Below, one piece after another: positions 1 to 7,447 of a DNA stretch of 11,708 bases. Origin of the DNA: Candidatus Kerfeldbacteria bacterium (lineage in GTDB: Bacteria; Patescibacteriota; Patescibacteriia; UBA9570); assembly GCA_003512175.1 (NCBI GenBank), contig DOSP01000086.1, forward strand, positions 1 through 11,708. Direction: 5' to 3'. Under the pieces are notes generated by a model. The model did not search any database. It was not told the origin of the DNA and was given only the letters and a program-made list of their open reading frames with translations. The position numbers were made by a program, and so were the translations under genes. Every line of letters begins with the position of its first letter. The first letter of the stretch is position 1.

Positions 1-644
1 ATCGTACTCATTAACTCCAACATACTGGATGGAAACATCATCTTAAAAAAACCACTGGTACCAGCCGGTCCGCTCAATATTACGCCAAATTGAGCGTCTC
101 CCGGTCCGCTTGGAGGAACCATTTGGAATTCCTGGACAGTCGTAGCAATATAGCCACCGGACATGGCGGCTGGCGGACCATTCCCTGGTTCTGGATTTTC
201 TGGACTAGGATTTTCGACTGTACCGATAAACACGAAAAGAAATTGTTGACCAACACCCTGGTCAGGAATGTACAGAGTACTGGTAGTGAACGTGACGGAA
301 TATTGATAGGAATTGTCACCCAATGACTCTACCGTAAAGCTAGAAATATCGGCGCCCGGAGCCATCACGAATGGTGCGGTATCTAATTCATCGGCGTCAT
401 CCGTCACCGTAAAGGTGGCAGTATATGTGGCACTACCCGTATCGGCAGTATAACTGAACCCCGTCATTTCCATGACCATGTCTTCTGACGGATTTGCCGG
501 AATGAAGTCACTTATATCAGTGACTACATCAGTGGCATCGTCTGACATGACAACGCTGTCGACAGTAAAGGCCTGGCTGGCAAATGGAACCATGGCTACC
601 AGCCACGCGCTCACCCAGCCGGCTATGAGTTGATATTGTTTCAT
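1..644 (-). CDS. Secreted protein of unknown function, 3' end cut off by window edge
   Basis: The frame is open from the ATG at 644 to the left edge, giving 214 visible residues and no stop. I do not recognise the family. The N-terminus is a clear Sec signal peptide: a Lys near the start, a hydrophobic stretch (IAGWVSAWLVAMVPFA) and a likely cleavage after ASQA near residue 25. The mature part is rich in Thr, Ser, Asp and Val with alternating beta-strand patterns (for example TYTATFTVTDDAD), suggesting Ig-like or other beta-sandwich domains. A Pro/Glu-rich linker (NPSPENPEPGNGPP) follows, then a second beta-rich segment. Only acidic and polar surface residues are evident, with no catalytic motif. 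An in-frame ATG at 650 (MGMKQ) is an alternative start. There is no Shine-Dalgarno upstream. It is transcribed away from the 740-1216 gene. It is probably an exported or surface structural/adhesive protein, which is inference. Confidence 0.75.
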   Translation of the reverse strand, partial: MKQYQLIAGWVSAWLVAMVPFASQAFTVDSVVMSDDATDVVTDISDFIPANPSEDMVMEMTGFSYTADTGSATYTATFTVTDDADELDTAPFVMAPGADISSFTVESLGDNSYQYSVTFTTSTLYIPDQGVGQQFLFVFIGTVENPSPENPEPGNGPPAAMSGGYIATTVQEFQMVPPSGPGDAQFGVILSGPAGTSGFFKMMFPSSMLELMST

Positions 645-672
645 ACCCATTAAAGCTATGAATTGTTTAGTT

Positions 673-687
673 AATATAGTCAGTATA
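673..687 (-). promoter_or_regulatory. Candidate -10 region for the secreted protein at 1-644
   Basis: On the minus strand TATACT lies at 687-682 and TATATT at 678-673. Either would place the transcription start about 20-30 bases before the ATG at 644. The TATACT copy lacks the TG extension seen at other genes here, and the -35 region is poor (TTCTCT at 710-705). Called from position and consensus only. Confidence 0.35.
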
Positions 688-724
688 GACCAGTTAGTCA
701 TTTTAGAGAAGCGTAGTGTACTCG

Positions 725-733
725 TGCTATACT
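725..733 (+). promoter_or_regulatory. Extended -10 promoter, predicted leaderless start for the 740-1216 gene
   Basis: TGC-TATACT is a perfect extended -10. The conventional start point, seven bases after its last T, is position 740, which is exactly the A of an in-frame ATG. No Shine-Dalgarno is present, and no -35 box is visible, as often tolerated with extended -10 elements. This site decides the start choice for the downstream gene. Confidence 0.6.
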
Positions 734-739
734 ATGGGC

Positions 740-1216
740 ATGGATCAGATCACTAATGCCTTTTTGTGTCGACGCTGCAGTGCGGTGCCAGCGGATCAGA
801 TGGCGGTGTTTAAGCCGACGGATGATCGGTTAGTGGCTTATCCAGAGCTGAAGTTGCTCCATATCCATTTTGGTGTTTCAACCCATACCGACGAATTATC
901 TATTGCCGAAGCCAAATTCCATTGGCAGTGGTTGGAGCAAGTCACTCAGCCTTATCCAAATATACAATGGTTTTTTATCACTGATTTTACACGTAAAGAC
1001 GATAGCGAATTTGTGGTTGACGAAGCCAAAGCAATCTACACGAAAATTCGGCATCATCCAAAATTAGCCGCTGGGGCCATCTGTGGTCCCACCTACGCCA
1101 TGAAGATGTTTATCAATGTCTTATTCTTTTTTGGCGGTACTCAAACCGTTGTCGTGGATACGTTAGCCCAGGCGGAGGAGCACTACCAAAAGTGGTGGAA
1201 CAAGAAGCCGCACTAA
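740..1216 (+). CDS. Small cytoplasmic protein, possible STAS/SpoIIAA-like fold
   Basis: A 158-residue protein without signal peptide or convincing membrane helix. The second half alternates strand and helix: a strand LKLLHIHFG (37-45), an amphipathic helix (54-69), a strand IQWFFITDF (75-83), a helix (91-105), then KLAAGAICGPTYAMKMFINVLFF (about 108-130), a strand TQTVVVD and a final helix AQAEEHYQKWW. This order, with a short Gly-Pro turn after the third strand and a last helix ending in aromatic residues, resembles STAS/SpoIIAA-like proteins; I see no decisive motif. The N-terminus has a single CRRC pair and no second pair, so a zinc ribbon is unlikely. The frame could begin upstream at GTG 716 or ATG 734, but the promoter at 725-733 favours 740. 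Its stop overlaps the stop of the convergent amidohydrolase. Function unknown. Confidence 0.7.
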   Translation: MDQITNAFLCRRCSAVPADQMAVFKPTDDRLVAYPELKLLHIHFGVSTHTDELSIAEAKFHWQWLEQVTQPYPNIQWFFITDFTRKDDSEFVVDEAKAIYTKIRHHPKLAAGAICGPTYAMKMFINVLFFFGGTQTVVVDTLAQAEEHYQKWWNKKPH

Positions 1217-2229
1217 TTGTTCCCGAGACCGCTGGCATTCATCAACCGGCGGGCGTTTTTGTAGGCAAATAATTCTTGCACAGCCGGATCCAACCCGGCA
1301 ATAAAGGCTCGACCATGATTAGCTAAAGTTTGGCCAACTTCGGCATCAAAGGTCCACACGGCATCGCCGCGGTCTGTACTCCACATGTAGCGGGTCGGAT
1401 GGGCTTCAATCAACGGTTTCCAGGTAGCCCAATCAATTTGCAATAATGTATCGGTATCGGCTACCGCATCGAGAAATTCTTGCTTGGTTACTTCTGGACG
1501 TAACAGATATTGATCGCCATACAGCATATCAACAGAATAATAAATATTGTCGTACTGATCCATTAACTCATCAATGTAGGGCTGAATTTCGTCACCATGG
1601 ACAATGAAGTTAATGTTCGGATGAGCCGCTAGGGTTTTAGCAAACTGCTGTGATTGGTCTTCACCGGGGTGAAAATACACCATCAGATTATGGTTTCGCA
1701 CCACCGGGTAAATCTTTTTGAAAATCTTCGACGTAGGAGGATAATCCACCCCTTCATCAAATTCATACAACCCAATTTCACCGTACCCTTGAAACAAGCC
1801 TCGAGCACTATTTAACATTTGTTTGAGATATTTGGCAGTGACCGTCGGTGGATTATCGTCCGAGGTTGGTGGCATCACAAATGGAACAAACCGCTTGGGA
1901 TACTTACCCTCAGCTGTGCGCGCTTCTTTAATAAACACTTCATAATCGAACCCTTCAAACACTGGAAAAAACGCGAACACCGATTTTGTTCCTTCCGTTT
2001 TCAACGTACAGGCAATATCAGCCAGGGTGACGTTCGTGCCCAATTCCGGCTGCCCGGGCTGCGCATCCACCGTTTGTGGAATATGGAAGTGGGTATCGAT
2101 CAAAATCCCAGCATAGGCGTCCTCACGCGGTGGGATAGTTTGGGCGCACTCCCCAGCCGCGCCCGCACTTTGGGAAAAACTAGCTAGGAGAATACAGAAG
2201 GTGACGGTGCGAATATGTCTTTTATCCAT
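1213..2229 (-). CDS. Secreted amidohydrolase (amidohydrolase-2 type TIM barrel)
   Basis: A 338-residue protein with a signal peptide: basic MDKRHIR, hydrophobic TVTFCILLASF, and a likely cleavage near AGA-A at about residue 25. The mature domain has the layout of the amidohydrolase_2 (PF04909) metal-dependent hydrolases: a metal-binding DTHFH (45-49) on the first strand, GEIGL (150-154), a His after the next strand (YFHPGE, H187), IVHGD (H211), and a late Asp in STDRGD (D286). These fit the usual His-x-His, His, His, Asp metal set. Reaction unknown; relatives hydrolyse or decarboxylate cyclic or aromatic substrates. It is the last gene of the minus-strand operon. Its ATG overlaps the end of the upstream glycosyltransferase by eight bases (ATGGATAA), implying coupled translation. 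It is odd as the only exported product of an otherwise cytoplasmic sugar operon. Its stop overlaps that of the convergent 740-1216 gene. Confidence 0.85.
   Translation of the reverse strand: MDKRHIRTVTFCILLASFSQSAGAAGECAQTIPPREDAYAGILIDTHFHIPQTVDAQPGQPELGTNVTLADIACTLKTEGTKSVFAFFPVFEGFDYEVFIKEARTAEGKYPKRFVPFVMPPTSDDNPPTVTAKYLKQMLNSARGLFQGYGEIGLYEFDEGVDYPPTSKIFKKIYPVVRNHNLMVYFHPGEDQSQQFAKTLAAHPNINFIVHGDEIQPYIDELMDQYDNIYYSVDMLYGDQYLLRPEVTKQEFLDAVADTDTLLQIDWATWKPLIEAHPTRYMWSTDRGDAVWTFDAEVGQTLANHGRAFIAGLDPAVQELFAYKNARRLMNASGLGNN
1229..1260 (+). terminator. Candidate intrinsic terminator inside the convergent gene
   Basis: Bases 1229-1235 (CCGCTGG) can pair with 1246-1252 (CCGGCGG) as a seven-base-pair GC-rich stem with one G-U wobble and a ten-base loop. 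GCG and then five Ts (1256-1260) follow. It lies 13 bases after the stop of the 740-1216 gene and within the last codons of the opposite-strand amidohydrolase. The T run is short and not directly attached to the stem, so strength is uncertain. Confidence 0.4.
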
Positions 2230-3385
2230 GACGTTTAGCTTTAGTAATCAGGCGTCGATATAATTGTTCATAATGCTCAACCATATGATCAATACTAAAT
2301 TGGTGTTCAACTCGTTGGCGACAAGCCAGCCGCATGGCTGCATATTCGTTCGAGGGCATGGTGTTCAGGCGGCGCACGGCGGCGCGCAAGCCAGCCACAC
2401 CAGTTTGCTTTATGACCCAGTGACCTCGGTGATCACGCACTGACGGATTCACCAAGAAGCCAGTGACACCGTCTTCAATCACTTCCGGAAAAGCGCCACG
2501 CGCGTAACCAATCACCGGGGTACCGGCAGCCAGACTTTCTGCGGCCACCAAACCAAAAGGTTCTTCCCACTGGATAGGCAAAAGGCTGGCTCTGCCAGAG
2601 GCATACCAAGCTGCTTTTTTTGTCATGGTCATTAAACCTTCATCGCGTCGGGCGTACCGACTAAGTAATGGACGTATGGTTTTATCAAAGTAGTCCTGCT
2701 GTTCAATAAATCCAGCCCACTGCAGTGGGCATCGCTCAGTCTTTGCTACGCGCAGAGCGTCATCTAAACCTTTCGGTGTATTGGAATCGATGCGTCCGAT
2801 CCAACGCAAACCAATTTGATCGCTGCGTGATTGCCAAGGGAAAGATTCGACATCAATACCATTATAGATCACACTACTGCGACCAAGAAATCGGGCTTGT
2901 TGATAACGAGACACCGCTACATAGTGCACGCGTGGTCGAGTAATAAAGCGAGGGATGTGAAAATAAAAATCGTGACTAGTCGGTGGTAAGTGCAGTGTTG
3001 AAATAAATGGACGGCGAAATGTGCTCGACAACACACCAGCCAATGCGCTAGATGTATTATCATGAAACACATCGATGGTCTTTTCATAGGCTTTCGCCTT
3101 GATCAAACTACTCGTGGTTAAGCAAGACAATAATCGCTCTCGTTCCACTTGAGTTAAGGCTTGAGCTGGTCGATGATAAATTATTTCGCTCAAGCGCACA
3201 TAGGCGGCTGGAGCTGTCGGAACTAAGTGTACACCTTTTACTTTCGAATCAGCTCCGGCGAATAACCAGACTTGATGACCACGGCGCACTAAACCTTCTG
3301 CCAGCAGAGTCGTAAATACTTCCGTACCACCTACCGCGGTCCGTTTGATTGGTTGATAACTCACTGCAATTAATCCAACGCGCAT
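2222..3385 (-). CDS. GT4-family (GT-B fold) glycosyltransferase
   Basis: A 387-residue cytoplasmic retaining glycosyltransferase. The N-terminal Rossmann domain opens with MRVGLIAVSY and has the acceptor-side glycine loop GGTEVFTTLLAEGL (19-32) of GT4 enzymes. The C-terminal nucleotide-sugar domain has YNGID (174-178), the GRID...KG segment (197-206) and EEPFGLVAAESLAAGTP (274-290) with the E-x7-E motif (E275, E283), followed by GAFPEVIEDGVTGFLV. Length is usual for the family. Donor and acceptor cannot be read from the sequence; hexose transfer to a sugar or glucan acceptor is plausible given the neighbours. It follows the phosphorylase with a three-base gap and overlaps the amidohydrolase by eight bases. 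No Shine-Dalgarno precedes its ATG, so it is probably translated by coupling or re-initiation. Confidence 0.88.
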   Translation of the reverse strand: MRVGLIAVSYQPIKRTAVGGTEVFTTLLAEGLVRRGHQVWLFAGADSKVKGVHLVPTAPAAYVRLSEIIYHRPAQALTQVERERLLSCLTTSSLIKAKAYEKTIDVFHDNTSSALAGVLSSTFRRPFISTLHLPPTSHDFYFHIPRFITRPRVHYVAVSRYQQARFLGRSSVIYNGIDVESFPWQSRSDQIGLRWIGRIDSNTPKGLDDALRVAKTERCPLQWAGFIEQQDYFDKTIRPLLSRYARRDEGLMTMTKKAAWYASGRASLLPIQWEEPFGLVAAESLAAGTPVIGYARGAFPEVIEDGVTGFLVNPSVRDHRGHWVIKQTGVAGLRAAVRRLNTMPSNEYAAMRLACRQRVEHQFSIDHMVEHYEQLYRRLITKAKRHG

Positions 3386-3388
3386 AGT

Positions 3389-5149
3389 TTATGGTAATTG
3401 ACGCGTACGATAATTGCGCCGCCAGTTGTGTTCATGCTTTTGTAGATTTTCCAATTCGAGCGCCGGGCGGTAGAGGATATCGATATACTCTTCCACCATC
3501 CGTTTGGCAGAAAATTGTCCCCAAATCAGCGCAATGGTTTGCTTCATGCGGTTAACCCATTCTAGTGGAACGTTATTCTCACGTTGATAATACAAAGGGA
3601 CAATATCTTGTTCGATGACTTGATACAAAGCCGCTGCGGTATTCTGATCCGGCAATGTCCAGCCAATCCCGGCTAAATCAATTTCATCTACCCAACCGTC
3701 GCTAATGGAACATTGCAGCACGCCATTAGCTCCCGCTTTCATCCCGCTGGTACCGCTGGCCTCAGCACCACGTTGTGGAGTGTTGATCCAGACATCGGAT
3801 CCAGACACCAGCACATCCGATAGGCCAATGGTATAGTTCGGAATAAATACGACATGGCCATTTAAGCCCTGTTGCTTAATCGCCTGCAAAATGTTTCGAA
3901 TATGACTGTGCCCCACGGCATCACCCGGATGAGCTTTGCCAGCTAATATAAACTGCACGGGTTGGTCGTTATTCACCAACCGCGCCAGTTTTTCCATATC
4001 GGAAAATAATAATTCGGGTTGTTTATAGTCGGCAATACGGCGAGCCCAGGTCATCACCAGCACGTCCGATTTCAAATCTCGGCCCGTTTGAAATTTTACT
4101 TCATCGATCAAGCGGTGCTTGGCCATCATGTGAATGCGCCACAATTCTGTGGCGTCTAGGTTTTGGACATCAGCGATGTTAAAATCAGGCGCCTGTGATT
4201 TCAGATCCGCGCTGACCCAAGTGGGCAAATGAACACCGTTCGTAATGGCCGGTAAATCTTTATCTGGCCAAATTTTCTTGGCTTCCACACTATGTAATTT
4301 ACTGACCGTATTCATACGGCAAGCCATATTCAACGCCAAGGTAGATAAACTAAAGGATTCGCTGGATGGTGTTTCACCTTTGGCCAGCATGTCGTTGATC
4401 GGCAAACCAAGATGTTTGGCATAGGTGGCGAGATATTCCGTCACCATGGCTTTGATAAACACTTCATTGCCAGCCGGAACCAGCGTATGGTTGGTGAAGA
4501 CGATTTTTTGTCTGCCATAGTCATAGGCGTCAGCAAAGGACATATCATATTCCTCCATATAGTGATGCGCAATTTCAAAAATGGCGAAGGCCGAATGACT
4601 TTCATTGAGATGATAAATCGACGGGTGGATATGGAGCTGCATCAACGTGCGCACACCACCGATACCTAAAATCATTTCTTGTAGCAAACGAATTGATGGA
4701 TCCGTCGGGTACAGCCGCCGGGTGATACTACGGTCTGCTTGGTCATTTTCTGGTATGTCCATATCCAGCAGATACACCGAGGCATCACCTTGGCAATATT
4801 CCCAAATCTGGACGACCACTTCCCGGTTTTGCATTGGAATCTTTACCAAAATACGCTGACCTTCAGTATTTACCACCAGTGCAATTGGAGCATCAGCTGG
4901 ATCGAGCAGGGGATAATATTCTTTTTGTTCACCGGCCAGGGTAATGCTTTGCTTGAAGTAGCCCTCTTTGTACAGTAGGCCAATGGCCACGAACGGTAAT
5001 TCCAGATCATCCGCTTGCCGCACAATATCGCCAGCCAATACACCAAGACCGCCCGAGTAAATGGGTAGGCGATCATCCAGGGCAAACTCCGCACTCATGT
5101 AGGCGAGGGGATGTTGACCAAGCGTGGCGCGAAATTTATGAACATCCAT
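3389..5149 (-). CDS. glgP: Alpha-glucan phosphorylase, short form (GT35)
   Basis: Phosphorolysis of alpha-1,4-glucan to glucose-1-phosphate, PLP-dependent, cytoplasmic. Family motifs in order: AYMSAEFALDDRLPIYSGGLGVLAGD (16-41), the GT35 opening block; HLNESHSAF (180-188); TNHTLVPAGNE (219-229), with H221 aligning to the catalytic-site His of animal phosphorylase; NGVHLPTW (304-311); ARRIADYKQ (369-377), where R371 and K376 correspond to the phosphate-binding Arg and Lys; and SGTSGMKAGANG (466-477), in which K471 is the PLP-linked lysine. All key residues are present, so it should be active. At 586 residues it is much shorter than the usual 800-850. It starts almost at the catalytic block and lacks the long N-terminal extension, and the regulatory regions of animal enzymes are absent. 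Closest in pattern to the TIGR02094-type phosphorylases. It starts five bases after the glycogen synthase stop and has its own candidate leaderless promoter. Confidence 0.93.
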   Translation of the reverse strand: MDVHKFRATLGQHPLAYMSAEFALDDRLPIYSGGLGVLAGDIVRQADDLELPFVAIGLLYKEGYFKQSITLAGEQKEYYPLLDPADAPIALVVNTEGQRILVKIPMQNREVVVQIWEYCQGDASVYLLDMDIPENDQADRSITRRLYPTDPSIRLLQEMILGIGGVRTLMQLHIHPSIYHLNESHSAFAIFEIAHHYMEEYDMSFADAYDYGRQKIVFTNHTLVPAGNEVFIKAMVTEYLATYAKHLGLPINDMLAKGETPSSESFSLSTLALNMACRMNTVSKLHSVEAKKIWPDKDLPAITNGVHLPTWVSADLKSQAPDFNIADVQNLDATELWRIHMMAKHRLIDEVKFQTGRDLKSDVLVMTWARRIADYKQPELLFSDMEKLARLVNNDQPVQFILAGKAHPGDAVGHSHIRNILQAIKQQGLNGHVVFIPNYTIGLSDVLVSGSDVWINTPQRGAEASGTSGMKAGANGVLQCSISDGWVDEIDLAGIGWTLPDQNTAAALYQVIEQDIVPLYYQRENNVPLEWVNRMKQTIALIWGQFSAKRMVEEYIDILYRPALELENLQKHEHNWRRNYRTRQLP

Positions 5150-5154
5150 TGGGA

Positions 5155-6648
5155 TCAGTATAACAGGCGACGGTACAGTTTGCTATATTCATGAGCTGAT
5201 TTTTCCCAACTATGGTCAGCTGTCATGGCGGCTTTCACATATCTCGCCCAGCGGCGTGGTTGTGACCGATACACTCGTAGGGCGGCAGAGATGGCGTCAG
5301 CAAATTGCTTGGCGGTAGCCGGAGCAAAGGTAAATCCAGTGCGGCCATCTTGTACGGTATCTTTTAAGCCGCCGGTAGCATGTACAATTGGCACGGCACC
5401 ATACCGCATGGCAATTAACTGTGCCAAACCGCATGGTTCATAATACGATGGCATGAGGAACAGATCACTACTGGCATAGACACGCTGACTAAATTTCAGA
5501 TCAAACGTATTATGAAAATAGAACCAGTTGCGGTAGCGGCGTTGGATTCGTTTGAGACTCGCTTCTAAGCGTTTATCACCCACGCCAGCGATGACGCACT
5601 GAACGTGCCAGCGCTTCAGTTTTGGTACAATATCCAAGAGCAAATCAAAACCTTTTTGGTCAGTCACACGGGCTACCATGCCGAGGAGCGGAATGGTGGG
5701 GTCGACCGTAAACTTCAGTCTCTGTTGGAACAGCATTTTATTCGACTGGCGCTTGACAATGGATCGGACAGAGTAATGTTGCCAGACAGCTGGATCAGTC
5801 ATTGGATTGAAGACACTGGTATCTATGCCATTCAATACTGCATGAAACCGTCCTGTCCGAGTACGCAGGAGTTGTTCAAGCCCCTTACCATAATAGGGTG
5901 TGAGTAATTCTTTGGCATATTGTTTACTCACTGTACAAATGATGTCCGCATTGGCAATGCCGAGCTCGAATATACGAAGATATCCTTGTTCCTGAACTGT
6001 TCGCCAATCGATCATGGCTCGTAATTCCGGCGGTAAGAGATTTAAATATTTACCAACAATACGAATAGGCTTTGCCGCGCCACGCCAACCGATATCTACA
6101 TTATGAATGGTGAGCAGTGTCCGAATAGCTGCTGTTGCATACCGTGCTTTTAACAATGCGCATAACGGTGCCAAGTGCCAATCATTCACATGTACAACAT
6201 TAAAATGCTTTGGTTGCTGCTCCAGCCAGAAGGCTAAGACTTGTGAAAAAAATAAATAACGCAAAACTTCACGGCGGCGTGGCGACGCCATTTTTTTGGC
6301 CACTGGATCCCACACCGTGGTACTTGTGTAAATCTCCCCTCGACTGAGGTAATGTTGGTTATGAAATAGATAGACCGGTACCGTTGACTGTGGCAAGTTT
6401 GTCTGCCAAATGGTGACTACTTCTGGTTGATCGTAAAATGATACGGTCATCTGTCCGATCCGCCGCAGTGGCTTCACTTCTTTTTGCGTTATCACCTCAT
6501 GAAATGGTGCAGCCACAGCAGTTGTGATATTTTGGCTGGCTAGCGCTTTGGGGAGTGAACCAACATAGTCGCCCAGACCACCTACCTTAGCAAACGGGGC
6601 GACTTCAGCTCCAACAATCAGTACACGTGGTTTGATTAATTTATTCAT
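5155..6648 (-). CDS. glgA: Glycogen/starch synthase (GT5)
   Basis: Transfers glucose from ADP-glucose (or UDP-glucose) to the non-reducing end of an alpha-1,4-glucan; cytoplasmic. A 497-residue GT-B protein, near the usual 480-500. The N-terminal domain has EVAPFAKVGGLGDYVGSLPKAL (15-36), including the nucleotide-sugar loop KVGGL (K21-L25), and HVNDWH (153-158). The C-terminal domain has NGID (273-276), ARVTDQKG (326-333, with R327 and K332 matching the Arg/Lys pair essential in E. coli GlgA), YEPCGLAQ (403-410, E404 and C406) and TGGLKDTV (425-432). No key residue is missing. The frame extends to TTG 6654, but ATG 6648 is preferred because it overlaps the upstream phosphatase stop by eight bases (ATGAATAA), the same junction type as at 2222-2229. 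No glgC or glgB is present in the window, so the donor supply and any branching are encoded elsewhere or absent. Confidence 0.93.
   Translation of the reverse strand: MNKLIKPRVLIVGAEVAPFAKVGGLGDYVGSLPKALASQNITTAVAAPFHEVITQKEVKPLRRIGQMTVSFYDQPEVVTIWQTNLPQSTVPVYLFHNQHYLSRGEIYTSTTVWDPVAKKMASPRRREVLRYLFFSQVLAFWLEQQPKHFNVVHVNDWHLAPLCALLKARYATAAIRTLLTIHNVDIGWRGAAKPIRIVGKYLNLLPPELRAMIDWRTVQEQGYLRIFELGIANADIICTVSKQYAKELLTPYYGKGLEQLLRTRTGRFHAVLNGIDTSVFNPMTDPAVWQHYSVRSIVKRQSNKMLFQQRLKFTVDPTIPLLGMVARVTDQKGFDLLLDIVPKLKRWHVQCVIAGVGDKRLEASLKRIQRRYRNWFYFHNTFDLKFSQRVYASSDLFLMPSYYEPCGLAQLIAMRYGAVPIVHATGGLKDTVQDGRTGFTFAPATAKQFADAISAALRVYRSQPRRWARYVKAAMTADHSWEKSAHEYSKLYRRLLY
5157..5165 (-). promoter_or_regulatory. 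Internal extended -10 promoter for the phosphorylase, overlapping the synthase stop
   Basis: On the minus strand TGT-TATACT runs from 5165 to 5157. Its last six bases cover the final codons of the glycogen synthase (TTA TAC, then the T of TGA). The predicted transcription start is 5150, and the phosphorylase ATG begins at 5149, the same spacing as at the operon's first gene. No Shine-Dalgarno fits in the gap. The site could be chance from coding codons. Confidence 0.45.
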
Positions 6649-7447
6649 ATCCAAATTGATCTAGTCCTTCTAGTATACCAGATACATAATTTCCTTGGGC
6701 ATAATAGATTTTATTTGCCACGTGTTTCGCCGCTGCCACAGCACTCACTTCTTCCCGCACCGACGGTAAAGCATTATGCACCAAAATTGCCTTATAACCG
6801 CTGGTTAAGGGTTCAATGTCGTTGCCGCTATCACCGGCATAGACCACTTGATCCATGCTTAAATCTAAGCTGGTGCGTAGATAGTCAACGGCATGTTGCT
6901 TGGTGGCATGCGCTGGCAAAATATCGAGTAAGCCGGTATGGACGATTTGATCAATGCTAAAAATGACCGCTGCTTTAATTTTGTGCTGCTGGAGGATGAT
7001 TTGAATTTCATTGATCAGTTGATCTTTGGCAATGTGTTCCGGAGTGTAGTAGCTGAGTTTATAGGTATTTTGCTTACTATCTTCTTGTAAACGCAGATCA
7101 GGCAGATGAGCGATAAGGTGATGGATATCTGGTCCGGCCAAACCGTTCCAATCTGGAGCAATACTGTTTGACCAGCCGGTATCAATGCTAAACTGTCCAT
7201 CAACGCGGCGGTAAATGGTCGTACCCACGTCACCAACAGCACTGTGCGGTAGGGGAATATGGTAGTCCGCTAAGGCAGTTTGAATTAAACCAAGATCACG
7301 GCCAGACACATAGGCTAAATGTACAAAGGGTTGTTGGACAAATTTGGCAAAGGCTTCAACCGCACCAGGCGCCAGCGGTTCTGGTCCATTCGGAAGTACG
7401 GTACGATCAAGATCACAAGCCAGCAATAGCGTTGGTTTCATAGGCAT
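6641..7447 (-). CDS. HAD-IIB sugar-phosphate phosphatase, sucrose-phosphatase type
   Basis: Probably removes phosphate from a disaccharide phosphate such as sucrose-6-phosphate. It is a 268-residue cytoplasmic, Mg-dependent HAD-superfamily enzyme with all four motifs: DLDRT (12-16; D12 nucleophile, D14 acid/base), YVSGR (46-50; S48), the motif III lysine in ATK (K183), and GDSGND (205-210; D206, D210 metal ligands). The cap contains GDVGTTIY (72-79) and the block LRLQEDSKQNTYKLSYY (118-134), which are characteristic of sucrose-phosphate phosphatase (S6PP, PF05116) relatives rather than generic Cof-type phosphatases. Mannosylfructose-phosphate phosphatase is the main alternative. The partner synthase would be the divergent GT4 at 8520. 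The gene begins inside the GH100-like gene (35-base overlap from ATG 7447, or 29 from ATG 7441, which gives MKPTLLLACDLD). No Shine-Dalgarno. Confidence 0.88.
   Translation of the reverse strand: MPMKPTLLLACDLDRTVLPNGPEPLAPGAVEAFAKFVQQPFVHLAYVSGRDLGLIQTALADYHIPLPHSAVGDVGTTIYRRVDGQFSIDTGWSNSIAPDWNGLAGPDIHHLIAHLPDLRLQEDSKQNTYKLSYYTPEHIAKDQLINEIQIILQQHKIKAAVIFSIDQIVHTGLLDILPAHATKQHAVDYLRTSLDLSMDQVVYAGDSGNDIEPLTSGYKAILVHNALPSVREEVSAVAAAKHVANKIYYAQGNYVSGILEGLDQFGYE
6672..6680 (-). promoter_or_regulatory. Possible internal extended -10 promoter before the glycogen synthase
   Basis: On the minus strand TGG-TATACT runs from 6680 to 6672 within the last codons of the HAD phosphatase. The predicted start is about 6665, leaving a leader of roughly 17 bases to ATG 6648. 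It is made of Gly-Ile-Leu codons and includes the less common ATA, so selection for a promoter is possible but unproven. Confidence 0.35.

Noticed and set aside
90..326. Open frames on both strands at 80-326
   Set aside because: They are out of frame with the secreted protein read through 1-644, which has a signal peptide and coherent composition; the shadow products have no recognisable features.
769..782. Zinc-ribbon reading of the CRRC pair in the 740-1216 protein
   Set aside because: Only one Cys pair is present at the N-terminus, and no second Cys or His pair follows at a suitable distance.
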